Source of the DNA: Mesostigma viride
Lineage: Eukaryota; Streptophyta; Mesostigmatophyceae; Mesostigmatales; Mesostigmataceae
DNA: 27,899 nt
NCBI GenBank assembly: GCA_009746045.1
Contig: RPFO01001899.1
Span: 1-27,899, forward strand
Direction: 5' to 3'
Both the position numbers and the translations under genes were made by a program. Below the pieces are notes generated by a model. The model saw only the letters and a list, made by a program, of their open reading frames with translations. It searched no databases and had not been told where the DNA came from. Shown here piece after piece: positions 17,327-27,840 of this stretch; the first letter of the stretch is position 1, and every line of letters begins with the position of its first letter.

Positions 17327-18137
17327 TAGGGCTGGGACATCCGGGTCATTTAGTTTGCACATTGGTGCTGCCGCCGCCGGTCGGCAGGACTTCGGGACCT
17401 GATAACTCTCACGTCCCTTGTCTGTTTCAGGCAGTCAGCACGGCGTTAGAAAGGTCTCCTCATCCTGCATCCAACTAGCACATTGGTGCCCCAATATGCT
17501 AACTCATTTTGCGACCCGAACACGAACACGAACACCTGGGGAGAGTACCCGAACCCGAATACCGAACATGTTCGATACATTTCCAGGTGACCCGAACACG
17601 AACACGAACATGTTCGGAACAGGTTTAACCCAAGGTGACCCGAACCCGACCCCGAAGATTACCCGAACATTTTACCGAACACGAACAATTCATAACGATA
17701 CACTTGTGAGTAGGATGCGGACACCATCGAGGACAATTGAACTGTCACAAAAGAAAGCAAAATGCTAGCTGTCGTCTGAACTTCTGAAACCGATAGAAAT
17801 AAACCTTCGTACTTTGTCATCTTCTTCATTGGCTGGTACTGAAATGTCGAATGATAAGTGAAAAGTTCTGCGGTTTGGTACTGAAAAATTCGGCTGAAAG
17901 CAGTAACAACAACCGAAAAGTATGTAAATGTTCGGTACCGGGTCAGAGGCGAACATGTTCGCCCGGTTCCCAGGGTGACCCGAACACGGACACGAACATG
18001 TTCGGTAAGTTTCCAGGGCGACCCGAACCCGAACAGCACATGTTCGGCCGAACATTTTAGGCGACCCGAACACGGCACATGTTCGGTATTCGCCCGAACA
18101 TGTTCGTGTGCGGTATGCGGCGGATGTCCCAGCCCTA
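17327..18137. mobile_element. Non-autonomous hAT-like element, 811 bp, inserted in the DIRS-like RNase H
   Basis: Perfect 17-bp inverted termini: TAGGGCTGGGACATCCG at 17327-17343 and its complement at 18121-18137. The flanking 8-mers are GACCCCCT and CTCCCCCT, six of eight alike, consistent with an old 8-bp target duplication. Inside are many CCCGAACACGAAC motifs and five copies of the palindrome CGAACATGTTCG (17563, 17605, 17950, 17993 and 18095), arranged towards both ends. No transposase frame exists. Removing the element together with one flanking 8-mer brings the RNase H reading frame on either side back into register, which supports the boundaries. Confidence 0.85.
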
Positions 18138-19870
18138 CTCCCCCTCCAATGATGCGCTCCAGGTCCCAGTCCTCCCCAGACGTTAAAGCTGTCGTCCGCC
18201 ACCCCCGCGCGCTTCGCGCCGGGTGGCCAGCCGGGCACAATCGACCCCAGGCAGGTCCCTGTAGACCACCCCACCGCCGGAGCCGCTCGCATCACTTGCG
18301 ACGACCCCGGGTCAGAAAGGGGCCGGGCCGGCGGGCCCTGGCCGCCCTCAAAAAGGGGGCCAGGTCGATCGCCGCCTAGCTGAAGCTCCTGGCGGGCCCC
18401 CGCAGGGAGGCGCCAGCGGCGCCCAGGCAGGGAGGCATTCATGGCTGCTAGCAGCCGGTACGTCTCAGACCACACCGAAAGCATGGGGCGGCACAGCAGA
18501 TGCATCCACACCCACTTCCCAAGCATGCACAGAACTAAGTTCGCGGTAGTATGTAAACCCGCGATCTAAGATTCTATGAGTAGCAGCGATAACTGCCACC
18601 ACACGCTCAGGAACAGGCACCACGTCACCATCTCTTTGGTGAATGACCCCCACCGCCTGCACACCAGTCTGCTCTGCTGTCGCCCGTACCACCTTGTCAG
18701 ACTTCTGCACCAGCCTGCAACAGCGGCGTAGGCAGCCTGAACACGATCTAGCTGCTGATTCACCCCATCCACCGACGCACAGTGGGTGAAATGGAGGTCA
18801 TCGATCGTCACAGCATGCATACCTTCCAGATCCTGCCGAGATTCGAAGCACGGCGAGGGTGCCAAGGGCGCAGCAGGGTCCTCCTCTAGCCGGCCACAGC
18901 CGGACGGTCTACATACCCCGCCTCGTTGGCCTCCGCCACCAGGATCAGCGCGGACATGTTGATGCTCAGCCCACGACTAGCCTCCAACGGCGGCTTGGGG
19001 CCACAGCGGTACAACACAGACTGATGCACACGTGTACTGGGCCACGGCGACCGGGCCAGCTTGTTGCCCATTGGCCAGCACAACATCCACTGCCACACCT
19101 TCCGACGAGCCCCACTCAGGCCCACCAGATCCGACCACACCGGCATCCACGCACAGTACCGCCGCATCCAAACTGGCAGGCGGAGTCTGTTGTAGTACGA
19201 ATACAAATCTGATACGCCCCCAAAAAATCCTCCCCAGCGCGCGTGGGCAACTCGCAAATCACGCCAAGGTGTGGTAAAAAAGCGGGCATAGGATCTGGTA
19301 GTGGCATATGTTGCCACGCCGGTTGTCCACAATCAGCCGTATACGGCCGTCGGGCTTTCCGACCCCAAAAGTACCGTTCACCATAGGCGGCTCCTCCTCA
19401 AAAAATCCACCCAAAATCCCCCTCTCCACACACACCGTGCAAACCCGCGCGAACTCCTCCATGCTACACCCCCGCGAGATCCGCATCGACTTCTGCAAGA
19501 TCCGCTCTGCTGGGCTCAGCGTCCGTACCATCCTACTCTCATCATTCAAAATTGCTCCCCAAGAGGGGGGTATAGTAAGTTCAGCACATCCACTTGGCCA
19601 CCTTCCCCCGGACCAGGCAAGGCCAAGCGTGCGGCCACTAACGGTTCGTAAGGGGCTCCTTCAGCATATTCACCCCCATCCACTACAGATCCTGCCATTG
19701 CCGCTACGGAACCACCGTTCCGGCGGACAAAGGACCTGCAAGCATCATCGACCCCATCTAGGGCCGCCTGCTGCTGCAGAGGCCCGGGCACACGGGCTGA
19801 ATCTACAGCAGGCGGGTCTCGCCGCCCCCCCCATCCAGTTTAACGCCCTAACCGACGTCTGACAGGCTAG
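18138..19870 (-). pseudogene. DIRS-like element B/C: reverse transcriptase and RNase H start
   Basis: The RT carries a fingers motif VGKPDGRIRLIVDNRRGN near 19315-19370, a motif-A-like DLYSYYNRLRLPVWMRRYC, a PMGNK segment, and a catalytic motif C reading VTIDDLHFT with IDD at 18797-18805. Thumb/connection sequence (RGFTYYRELSSVHAWEVG) follows. The RNase H domain opens with VASDASGSGGGVV (first Asp) near 18270-18300 and is then cut by the hAT-like element. Frame changes occur near 19305, 18870, 18700 and 18230, so this copy is not functional as read. The domain order RT, RNase H, 2A-like, tyrosine recombinase places it with DIRS-like retrotransposons rather than LTR or LINE elements. Confidence 0.8.
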
Positions 19871-20810
19871 CGTGCGAGCATTAAAAGCCTGACTCATCCT
19901 ATCGCGCCTACGGCCTGAGCGTGCCTGCTGCCACCAGTCACGAGGTGGCAGGGGTGCTGGAAGAGGTAGTGGAAGAAGGCACCGCTCCCTCACTTGTTGT
20001 TGTTGGACGGGCCGCCCTGCCCCTTCTTGCCGGGACCCTACTCCAGCTTGTGCTGCAGCTTCCCCATGCTCATCGCCGCCCGCACCGCCGGAGACGCCAG
20101 CATTGCTCCACCCTCCTGGAATGGCAGCATTGCCGACGGAGTCCCCTTCCAGCCCGTCGACCCCTAATCCACCAGCTGGCATGCCGTGATCAGCTTTGCC
20201 AGGTACTCGGCTGCTGCCAGCTCCAGAATTACTTCGGAGCGTGGCGTGGCCCAGTAGCCAAATTCTGTCACCATCGTGTCCAGAATTCCTGCCATCTGCA
20301 GGAGCAGCATCCGCCTCTCCCCGCTGGCTGAGCTGCCGTGCATCGTCAGCATTAACGATGCACGGATGGACTTCCCCCCCGCACGCTCTCCGCGTGGTCC
20401 AGCATCCCCGGCAGCACCGCCTCCAGCATGTTGCTCACCAGGACCGGCACTGCATGCCCGCTCAGCGCCACTCCCTTTGTGCGCGCCAGCCTGCCAGCAG
20501 TCGCCGCTGCGGCTGGGCTTGCAGTTGCTGGAGTCTTTGCCTGGTCCAGCAGCTTCGACATGGCCGATATCAGGTCGCCAATATCTCCGCCAGTGCGGCC
20601 GGCGTTGCCCGGCCGGGATGGAAGCCCTCCCGCTGGCGTTGCATAGCCCGTCTCGGTCCCCAGCAGCCGACCTATGTTTCGGTCTAGGTCCGCCACATCC
20701 TGGTCGATCGCCCCAGGGGTGCCATCCTCCTCGCCAGCGCCCGTTCCACCATGCCCCGCCCCACCCCATGCACACCTGGAATTGTACTCCACCACTAGTA
20801 CAAATTGACT
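19871..20810 (-). pseudogene. DIRS-like element B/C: gag-like first region
   Basis: Upstream of the RT on the same strand lies protein-like sequence without stops in one or another frame: AIDQDVADLDRNIGRLLGTE, DIGDLISAMSKLLDQAKT, VPVLVSNMLEAVLPGMLDHA, then after a frame change near 20380 MLLLQMAGILDTMVTEFGYW and ILELAAAEYLAKLITACQLV. A low-complexity Gly/Gln-rich stretch leads into the RT. Helix-rich content and position before RT fit a gag-like structural protein. No zinc knuckle is seen. The start codon is not resolved. Confidence 0.5.
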
Positions 20811-21255
20811 TTTTTTCAACTTCGTTATTTTGTACCTCTCTTAGGTCCAAAGGTAGGAGGTAAGTGTCTCATCATGTTTTGACACCGTTGCACCGTTGCA
20901 CCGTTGCACCGTTGCACCGTTGCACCGTTGCACCATAAAACTACCATTTTATGATTTTGTATGGTGTCACGAGGTAACCTAACGTCCAATATTACTAATG
21001 TTATAATGTCCACAAGCACTGCCTAAAGTGGGGTGCCACTGTGACACCGTTGCACCGTTGCACCGTTGCACCGTGCCACCATAAAACTACCATTTTATGA
21101 TTTTGTATGGTGTCACGAGGTAACATAACGTCCAATACTAATGTTATATTGCCCACAAGCACTGCCCAACGTGGGATGCCACTGTGCCACCGTGCCACCG
21201 TGCCACCGTGCCACCGTGCCACCGTGCCACCGTGACATGTCTTGACACACACATT
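20811..21255 (-). repeat. Two 146-bp-spaced units carrying 9-mer arrays
   Basis: CACCGTTGC arrays at 20884-20934 and 21051-21078 are each followed by CCATAAAACTACCATTTTATG, GATTTTGTATGGTGTCACGAG and GTAAC(C/A)TAACGTCCAATA. A third array of the variant CACCGTGCC lies at 21185-21233. On the other strand the 9-mer reads GTGCAACGG or GTGGCACGG. The unit contains the inverted repeat CATAAAA...TTTTATG. Confidence 0.85.
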
Positions 21256-21472
21256 AAAATCCGAAAACCCATTTTCTTCCCCTGGAAATTATTTGGAGAA
21301 GGAATAATGGTCAGTTTGACCTCAAATTTGGCACCAAGGTTCCTTATCAGATATCTTATGATGCCATGTGGTCAAAAAAAATTTTGGGAGTCGGCAGCAT
21401 GGTAACATGGTGACATTTGCTAGCAAAGAATACCGTATTTTCAGCACTTTCTGGCATGTATGCATATATAAA
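21256..21472. other. Junction between 9-mer units and the 184-bp satellite
   Basis: No gene is seen. The last ~60 bp (GTGACATTTGCTAGCAAAGAATAC...) already resemble the tail of the satellite unit. Confidence 0.5.
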
Positions 21473-22735
21473 GACTCCAAATGAACTCAGTTGGGCCTGG
21501 GACTTTGCACATGTTCTAAACACATCCCATGCAGCATGCCCACAAAGTTGCAGGCTGGTTGGATGACAAATAGGTGACAAATGCTAGCATAAATACCCCC
21601 AAAATGCAGTTTTTCATGGTTTTTCAAGGGTTTTATCACACATATGCATACATAATGACTCCAAATGAACTCAGTTGGGCCTGGGACTTTGCACATGTTC
21701 TAAACACATCCCATGCAGCATGCCCACAAAGTTGCAGGCTGGTTGGATGACAAATAGGTGACTGATGGTAGCATAAATACCCCCAAAATGCAGTTTTTCA
21801 TGGTTTTTCAAGGGTTTTATCACACATATGCATACATAATGACTCCAAATGAACTCAGTTGGGCCTGGGACTTTGCACATGTTCTAAACACATCCCATGC
21901 AGCATGCCCACAAAGTTGCAGGCTGGTTGGATGACAAATAGGTGACAAATGCTAGCATAAATACCCCAAGAATGCAGTTTTTCATGGTTTTTCAAGGGTT
22001 TTATCACACATATGCATACATAATGACACCAATAGAGCTCAGTTGGAGCTGGAACTTTGCACATGTTCTAAACACATCCCATGCAGCATGCCCACAAAGT
22101 TGCAGGCTGGTTGGATGACACTAGGTGACAAATGCTAGCATAAATACCCCCAAATGCAGTTTTTCATGGTTTTTCAAGGGTTTTATCACACATATGCATA
22201 CATAATGACTCCAAATGAACTCAGTTGGGCTGGGACTTTGCACATGTTCTAAACACATCCCATGCAGCATGCCCACAAAGTTGCAGGCTGGTTGGATGAC
22301 AAATAGGTGACAAATGCTAGCATAAATACCCCAAGAATGCAGTTTTTCTTGGTTTTCCAAGGGTTTTATCACACATATGCATACATAATGACACCAATAG
22401 AGCTCAGTTGGAGCTGGAACTTTGCACATGTTCTAAACACATCCCATGCAGCATGCCCACAAAGTTGCAGGCTGGTTGGATGACAAAATGGTGACTGATG
22501 GTAGCGAACCCCCCCCCAAATGCAGTTTTTCTTGGTTTTCCAAGGTTTCCAACACATGGGTGCCTATATCAATGAACTCAGTCAAGCCTAGAAATTTGCA
22601 CAGCTCATAAAAACATCTATGTTAACTGCCCACAAGAAATTCAGACTGTTTGCATGACAAATAGGTGACAGATGCTAGCAAACATAGCACAAAAATGGCA
22701 GTTCCTAGTAATTGTTTTTCGTGGGTTTCATCCCA
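21473..22735 (+). repeat. 184-bp satellite, six good copies plus one diverged
   Basis: Units begin GACTCCAAATGAACTCAG (or GACACCAATAGAGCTCAG) at 21473, 21657, 21841, 22025, 22207 and 22390, a period of 182-184 bp. Each contains CACATGTTCTAAACACATCC, TGCAGGCTGGTTGGATGACA and GCATAAATACCCC. Two subtypes alternate; the GACACC/AGAGCTCAG subtype is at 22025 and 22390. A seventh, strongly diverged copy starts about 22563. The short minus-strand frames repeated in each unit are by-products. Confidence 0.95.
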
Positions 22736-22920
22736 TAGTTGAATGTCAACCATTCCAGTTTGGGATATATAGTCAGGTTCCCAACAACACATCTAGATGA
22801 TATATTATGTGATATTGCAGGAAGGCAGACTTAGGGGCACACGCCCATGATACAACGTCAACATGTACATCAACAACACACACGTAACTTAGCTAATCAT
22901 CATAATAAAAAGCACACCTT
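22736..22920. other. Unassigned spacer
   Basis: AT-rich spacer between the satellite and the microsatellite; nothing recognised. Confidence 0.4.
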
Positions 22921-23154
22921 CCCCACCCACCCACCCACCCACCCACCCACCCACCCACCCACCCACCCACCCACCCACCCACCCACCCACCCACCCACCC
23001 ACCCACCCACCCACCCACCCACCCACCACCCACCCACCCACCCACCCACCCACCCACCCACCCACCCACCACCCACCACCCACCCACCCACCCACCCACC
23101 CACCCATATAACCACGCACGCACGCACGCACGCACGCACGGACGGACGGACGGA

Positions 23155-23233
<79 letters not shown>

Positions 23234-23331
23234 CCACCCACCTCCCCCCCCTCCCTCCCTCCCTCCCTCCCTCCCTCCTCCCTCCCCTCCCTCCCTCCCT
23301 CCCTCCCTCCCTCCCTCCCTCCCTCCCCACC
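22921..23331 (+). repeat. Compound tetranucleotide microsatellite (CCCA)n-(CGCA)n-(CTCC)n
   Basis: Three blocks follow one another: CCCA repeats with a few ACC slips (22921-23106), CGCA repeats with a block of four CGGA (23115-23233), and CTCC repeats with slips (23242-23331). Each differs from the next by one or two bases, as if one tetramer had mutated and expanded stepwise. Long open frames on both strands here are artefacts. Confidence 0.95.
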
Positions 23332-24481
23332 ACACCATCCAAGGCTGCCTGCCTCCTGTGTGTCTTCCAGGTCCAGACCAGCCTGACCTGGTAGTGTCGT
23401 CAGCTTGCGAGCGTTCCCACGTGCCTACCTATGTGGCTGGCAACATGCGTAAACCCATTCATGCATGCGTGCATGCACGCATGCGACCATATTTGAACAT
23501 ATCTGTCCAGGCCTGCCAAAACATGACCATGCAAAGATACACGCAAACTAGCGTACCAGCGGCAAGCATGTGTGCAAATATAAACGGCTGTTCGCCTGCC
23601 CCTCTGCCTGCACTTCATCCTGCCTGTCAGTATGTCTGCCGACACAGGATGCAGGAGGGAGGCCGCCTTCCACAGGCTAATCCCACCAAGGAAATGAAAT
23701 AAAGCGCATGAAAGCAAAGCAACCAACAGCAAGAGGCAAAAGGTTACATAGATGAATGCCACATGCAAGACGTATGGACAACATGACAGTCAAGGCGCCA
23801 TAATACCCTGAGCATCCATAACATTGACGCAGTCAGGTGCGGCAATTTATCAATGCAGGTGTTTGCGGCCGTCGAATCCACGGCAGCGGTGCCAGACGGA
23901 AGGACAGCACACATCCTAGGTCCCGCAAAGAATTTCTTCAGCGGCCACCGACAGCACCGGAAAATAAAATTCCAGCAAGAAACGCAACAAATAATAACAA
24001 ACCCTGACTAGACCTCCATTTTCAACCACCCTATCACCCTAAACCAGAACTGCGGCTCACCAGATGCTCCGGAGGTCAAGCAGTATCCAGTTTTCACTTA
24101 CGCACGTTTCCGCAGTATTCTCACGGCATTCCCATCGGCAGCTACCTCGGTCCGCCCCAAAAATGCTGTACGATGGAGCCCATGGATGTATCCCGCATTC
24201 GACGCCTTTTTGAAGTGATCGCGTCACGTAGGCAGCTGTAGGCACACGATTCACACGATTCCGGATAGCCCAGTTTTTCATTCTTTGATCATCGCAATCG
24301 GTCGCTATATGCATGACTCCAACCTCAGCGTGGAGCGATGCAGACTGAGAAATGTAGCAATTATACACATAAGCACGAGATTTTATCACAGATTTCTTTC
24401 TGAAACGATTGTTTTCGCAGCAAGAATGGGAAATGCCGTCTCCATAGCTCCACGAGCTGACGACCTCGCCATCATACTAAT
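23332..24481. other. Unassigned region, no supported gene
   Basis: Only short frames occur, none with a recognised motif. A plus-strand frame of about 50 codons (MQVFAAVESTAAVPDGRTAH, from about 23854) is coding-like but too short to call. The stretch 23332-23700 is rich in CTGCCTG/CATGC repeats. Confidence 0.4.
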
Positions 24482-24659
24482 GAAGTGAGTTGCATGTACT
24501 AATTACTCGCGTCGTTAGTGCTTTCGGATCGGATTTGGTCGGGTACGAATTGTCACTAATCAGTATCCGACCAGATTTCTCGGGTAAACCGTACTAATGA
24601 ACCGAAAATTGTCACTAATTGAGGTGCCGAAATCACTAAGGAAGTGAGCTGACCCTGTA
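24482..24659. other. Spacer bracketed by GAAGTGAG(T/C)TG and rich in ACTAAT motifs
   Basis: TGAAGTGAGTTG at 24481 and GGAAGTGAGCTG near 24640 bracket a segment with repeated TCACTAAT/GTACTAAT. It borders the foldback element. No gene is seen. Confidence 0.4.
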
Positions 24660-25154
24660 AAGACCAAATGGTGGTGGCACGGAGTACAAAATTAATGGTG
24701 GTGGCACGCCGCCATTGTTGTTGTTGTTGTTGTGTCCCACGCCGCACACCGGTGGAGTACAATTTGGTGGTGGCACGGTGTGCCGGTGCAACGGTGCAAC
24801 GGTGCAACGGTGCAACGGTGCAACGGTGCAACGGCCAGTGATTGGCCCGTTGCTGATTTTCTGATATGCAGCCTAGTAAAAATTGGCCGCAAATCTTGTG
24901 CCCACGTGCGACCGGACGAATTTGCGGCCAATTTTTATTAGGCTGCATGTCAGCAAATCAGCAACGGGCCAATCACTGGCCGTTGCACCGTTGCACCGTT
25001 GCACCGTTGCACCGTTGCACCGTTGCACCGGCACACCGTGCCACCACCAAATTGTACTCCACCGGTGTGCGGCGTGGGACACAACAACAACAACAACAAT
25101 GGCGGCGTGCCACCACCATTAATTTTATACTCCGTGCCACCACCATTTGGTCTT
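24660..25154. mobile_element. 495-bp foldback (long near-perfect inverted repeat), MITE-like
   Basis: Two 235-bp arms (24660-24894 and 24920-25154) are complementary with only about four mismatches and no net indel, around a 25-nt loop. Each arm contains, from outside in: AAGACCAAATGGTGGTGGCA, a TTG/CAA triplet run, ACCGGTGGAGTACAATTTGG, six GTGCAACGG units, CCAGTGATTGGCCCGTTGCTG and AAAAATTGGCCGCAAAT. The transcript would form one very long hairpin. No coding frame or clear target duplication is seen, so whether it is a MITE, a foldback transposon or an inverted duplication is open. Confidence 0.85.
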
Positions 25155-25591
25155 CACATGTAGGGGATATCGGAAAGCACCAGCGCTGTGTGTTTTGTTT
25201 ACTCATGTCGTGTGCTCAACCAGCCATCCTTTATTTCCCTATGATGCATGTTTGCGGAATTCTGGCAACCTGCCATGTGGCACATGGCCAAACTCCTCAA
25301 TGTCAGGGGTGCGAGGGGTTGTTTGTCAAGAGGATAGACACACGCACATGCTCAACAACTCTTGCTCCAATGCCACTGCCACTCACCCAGAAACTCGGGC
25401 ACAACCACGCACGATCGCTAAGCTGCTAGCCAGAATCGCAGTCCTCGCCAAAGTGAGGGATGGGGCACCAGCTAGTTTGGCAGTCTGGTGGCTGAGGACG
25501 AGCAGGAGTTGAATGACATTTCTGAAGCAAGTAGTCACGGATGGCTTGGAGAAACATGGTGAAGCATGCAAGGGCGTGCATCTCATGCTGA
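25155..25591. other. Weakly coding-like region, no supported gene
   Basis: A plus-strand frame ending at 25512 includes RTIAKLLARIAVLAKVRDGA, which is helix-like, but the rest reads through the foldback arm. No motif is recognised. Confidence 0.25.
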
Positions 25592-26050
25592 CAAGGGCCA
25601 GAGCAAGAGCATGAGCACAAGGCACTACGTGCCTGTGAAGAGGCCATTGGCCTTGCACTATCTGTTGAAGACAACTGCGGTATGGTGGCCAAGCGGCTCA
25701 CCGGGGTTGTGCAGTGGCTTCTTCATGCTAGGTATGATGGCGGCCAAGTGTAGTCCTTTGGTGGCACATTTCAAGCCGGCAACCTCGAGGTAGCAACTGA
25801 GCAGTGTATGAGCTGTCTGGCTATGCACCACAGCGCTGGCAGAGGAGATCTAGTCCAACTTGGAAGCTGCATCGCCAGCAACGTGAACCCCTATAACAGA
25901 GACAGGGACATGGGGACATCCATGGTGATGCAGAGGACCATGTGTGGCAACCTTAGTCAGGCGGGCCGGTTGCCAAGGGATGTGCTGCTACCGAATCAAG
26001 GCGCACAAAACACATCGCAGCCATGCCGACCGCCAAGATGCCTGGCATGA
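25592..26050 (+). pseudogene. Coding-like fragment with one internal TAG, unknown
   Basis: One plus frame is open except for TAG at 25751-25753. Before it the product is KALRACEEAIGLALSVEDNC then MVAKRLTGVVQWLLHARYDG, a plausible helical segment. After it come SFGGTFQAGNLEVATEQCMS, CLAMHHSAGRGDLVQLGSC and a polar tail ending at 26050. A TGA closes the frame upstream at 25589. Composition is unlike the surrounding repeats. It may be an exon or a decayed gene; no family is recognised. Confidence 0.3.
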
Positions 26051-26400
26051 TTAGATTATTACATTGCCAAGCTGAGTTTGCGACTACCGTGCATGCTGTG
26101 GGTTTGAACTGATCATGCTAGCGAACGTGACAGCTGGCAGTTCTTATGTCTAACAAGCCCCTACTTGAAAATTGCCTGAGCATGGCCACATGCACATATA
26201 TACAGCCATGTCTAGCCACTGTTCATATTCATATATCTTTGTCTATGTGTCACAAAAGTTGTGTTATATTATCTGTGCAAGGTCTGAACAGTTAGCAACA
26301 CAGTTGGTGGGAGTTGGCCATACCGTTACAAAAGAACTTTGCATCCAAGGTTGAGTGATTAGCTGGAAACTGGCAGGTGTTGCATGGACCAGTGAACCCA
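26051..26400. other. Unassigned region
   Basis: No gene seen. The last ~60 bp before 26400 merge into the first ~175-bp repeat unit. Confidence 0.35.
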
Positions 26401-26990
26401 ATGACACTTGATGGACCTGAATTAAGTTTTGTGCAATGTCTGAAATGATGATGATTAACATGCGCGCTTGTTTTCAGCCTCAACTGAGCACACCTGGCAT
26501 GGGAAACTGCACTTGGAAATGTGGCGGAAATGCAAAAATCGCACATTTTTTCTCACATTTGGTAGCGAGCTGTCAATGAATGAAGTACAACGGACCTGAA
26601 TTTTTGTGCAATGTCTACAATGATGATATTTAATATGCTTGCAAGTTTCCAGCCCCAACTGAGCACATCTTGTATGAAAACTGTCATGAAATGTGTCTAA
26701 AAAACGCGAAAAACGCACATTTTTGCTAGCATTTGGTGGCATTTTGTTACCAAATACAGTACGATGGACCTGATTTTTTGTGCCATGTCTACATTTATGA
26801 TGTGCAATGTGATTGCAAATTTCCAGCCTCGACTGAACACACCTTCTATGGAAACTGCAATGAGATGTGGTGAAACAGTGCGTTTTTGCTAGCATTTGGT
26901 GGCAGTTTGTCACCAAATGAGGTCAGATGACCATGGGACCTGGTGCACAGTTGGTAGACATGAGCATTAGCCTACCTGCAAATAGCCAGG
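26401..26990 (+). repeat. Diverged ~175-bp tandem repeat, about 3.3 copies
   Basis: GGACCTGA recurs at 26413, 26592 and 26766, and a GGGACCTG form at 26937. Each is followed by TTTGTGC(A/C)ATGTCTAC, an AT-rich part, TTTCCAGCC(C/T)(C/A)ACTGA and GCTAGCATTTGGTGGC-like sequence. The order of motifs parallels the 184-bp satellite (GGCCTGGGACTTTGCACATG, then CACAAAGTTGCAGGCTGG, then GCTAGCATAAA), so the two are probably distant members of one family. Confidence 0.75.
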
Positions 26991-27224
26991 CCAGGAGCTC
27001 TTTATTTTCATACTAAGTGGTATTTGTTTATATTAAAATCTGGAAAGTTGCTAAAAATAGACATGCCAAAAATAGACCAACCGATGTCGGAAAATTCTGG
27101 AAAGTCAAATTCCTTCTACTGGTGTCCTGGACATGCTGCCTACCAATATCTAGCATGTTTGGACTCAATTTGCTCCATGTAGGGCTTATAAGGGCATTTT
27201 TTGGCACTTTCATACCGTTGTGGA
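26991..27224. other. Unassigned spacer
   Basis: AT-rich; GGAAAGT and AAAATAGAC motifs recur near 27040-27110. No gene is seen. Confidence 0.4.
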
Positions 27225-27840
27225 GGTGGCACGGTGGCACGGTGGCACGGTGGCATGGTGGCTCCATGGATAACAATTGCATGTGCAAAGGTGTGTTCTG
27301 ATCAGGCACTCCGCAAAGGTGAAAACCATTTGCGTTCAGTGCCGGGCCGCGGAAAACGCGGAAAAACGGAAAGGTGTGTGTTTATATGCAATTTGAGGTG
27401 CAACGGTGCAACGGTGCAACGGTGCAACGGTGCCACGGTGCCACGGTGGCACGGTGCCAAGGTGGCACGGTGGCACGATGCCACGATGCAACGGTGTCAT
27501 GAGCATGTCTAGGTAACCCTTGCATGACCCATTACCCTTGATAAATCCCAATGGATAACCAATGCACGTGCAAATACGTGTGTTTATATGCAATTTAAGG
27601 TGCAACGGTGCAACGGTGCAACGGTGCAACGGTGCAACGGTGCAACGGTGTCATGAGCATCTAGGTAACCCTTGCATGACCCATCCACCTACATAAAACC
27701 CATGGATAACAATTGCATGTGCAAAGGTGTGTGTTTATATGCAATTTGAGGTGCAACGGTGCAACGGTGCAACGGTGCAACGGTGCAACGGTGCCAAGGT
27801 GGACGGTGGCACATGCAGATGCAACGGTGTCATGAGCAGA
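27225..27840 (+). repeat. Three tandem units carrying 9-mer arrays (GTGCAACGG and variants)
   Basis: Units share ATGGATAACAATTGCATGTG, CAAAGGTGTGTGTTTATATG, CAATTTGAGGTGCAACGG, an array of 9-mers, TGTCATGAGCA, and CTAGGTAACCCTTGCATGAC. Arrays lie at 27226-27255 (GTGGCACGG), 27399-27490 (GTGCAACGG changing to GTGCCACGG and GTGGCACGG), 27600-27646 and 27752-27800 (mainly GTGCAACGG). The TGTCATGAG flank corresponds to the GACACCGTTGC edge of the units near 20880, read on the other strand. Confidence 0.85.

Noticed and set aside
21487-22557. Repeated ~69-codon minus-strand frames (MCKVPGPTEF...)
   Set aside because: The same frame recurs once per 184-bp satellite unit and changes with unit subtypes; no start context, splice sites or motif supports a gene family.
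22847-23386. Open frames with PTHP, ARTH and GGWV repeats
   Set aside because: They are translations of tetranucleotide microsatellites, open on both strands.
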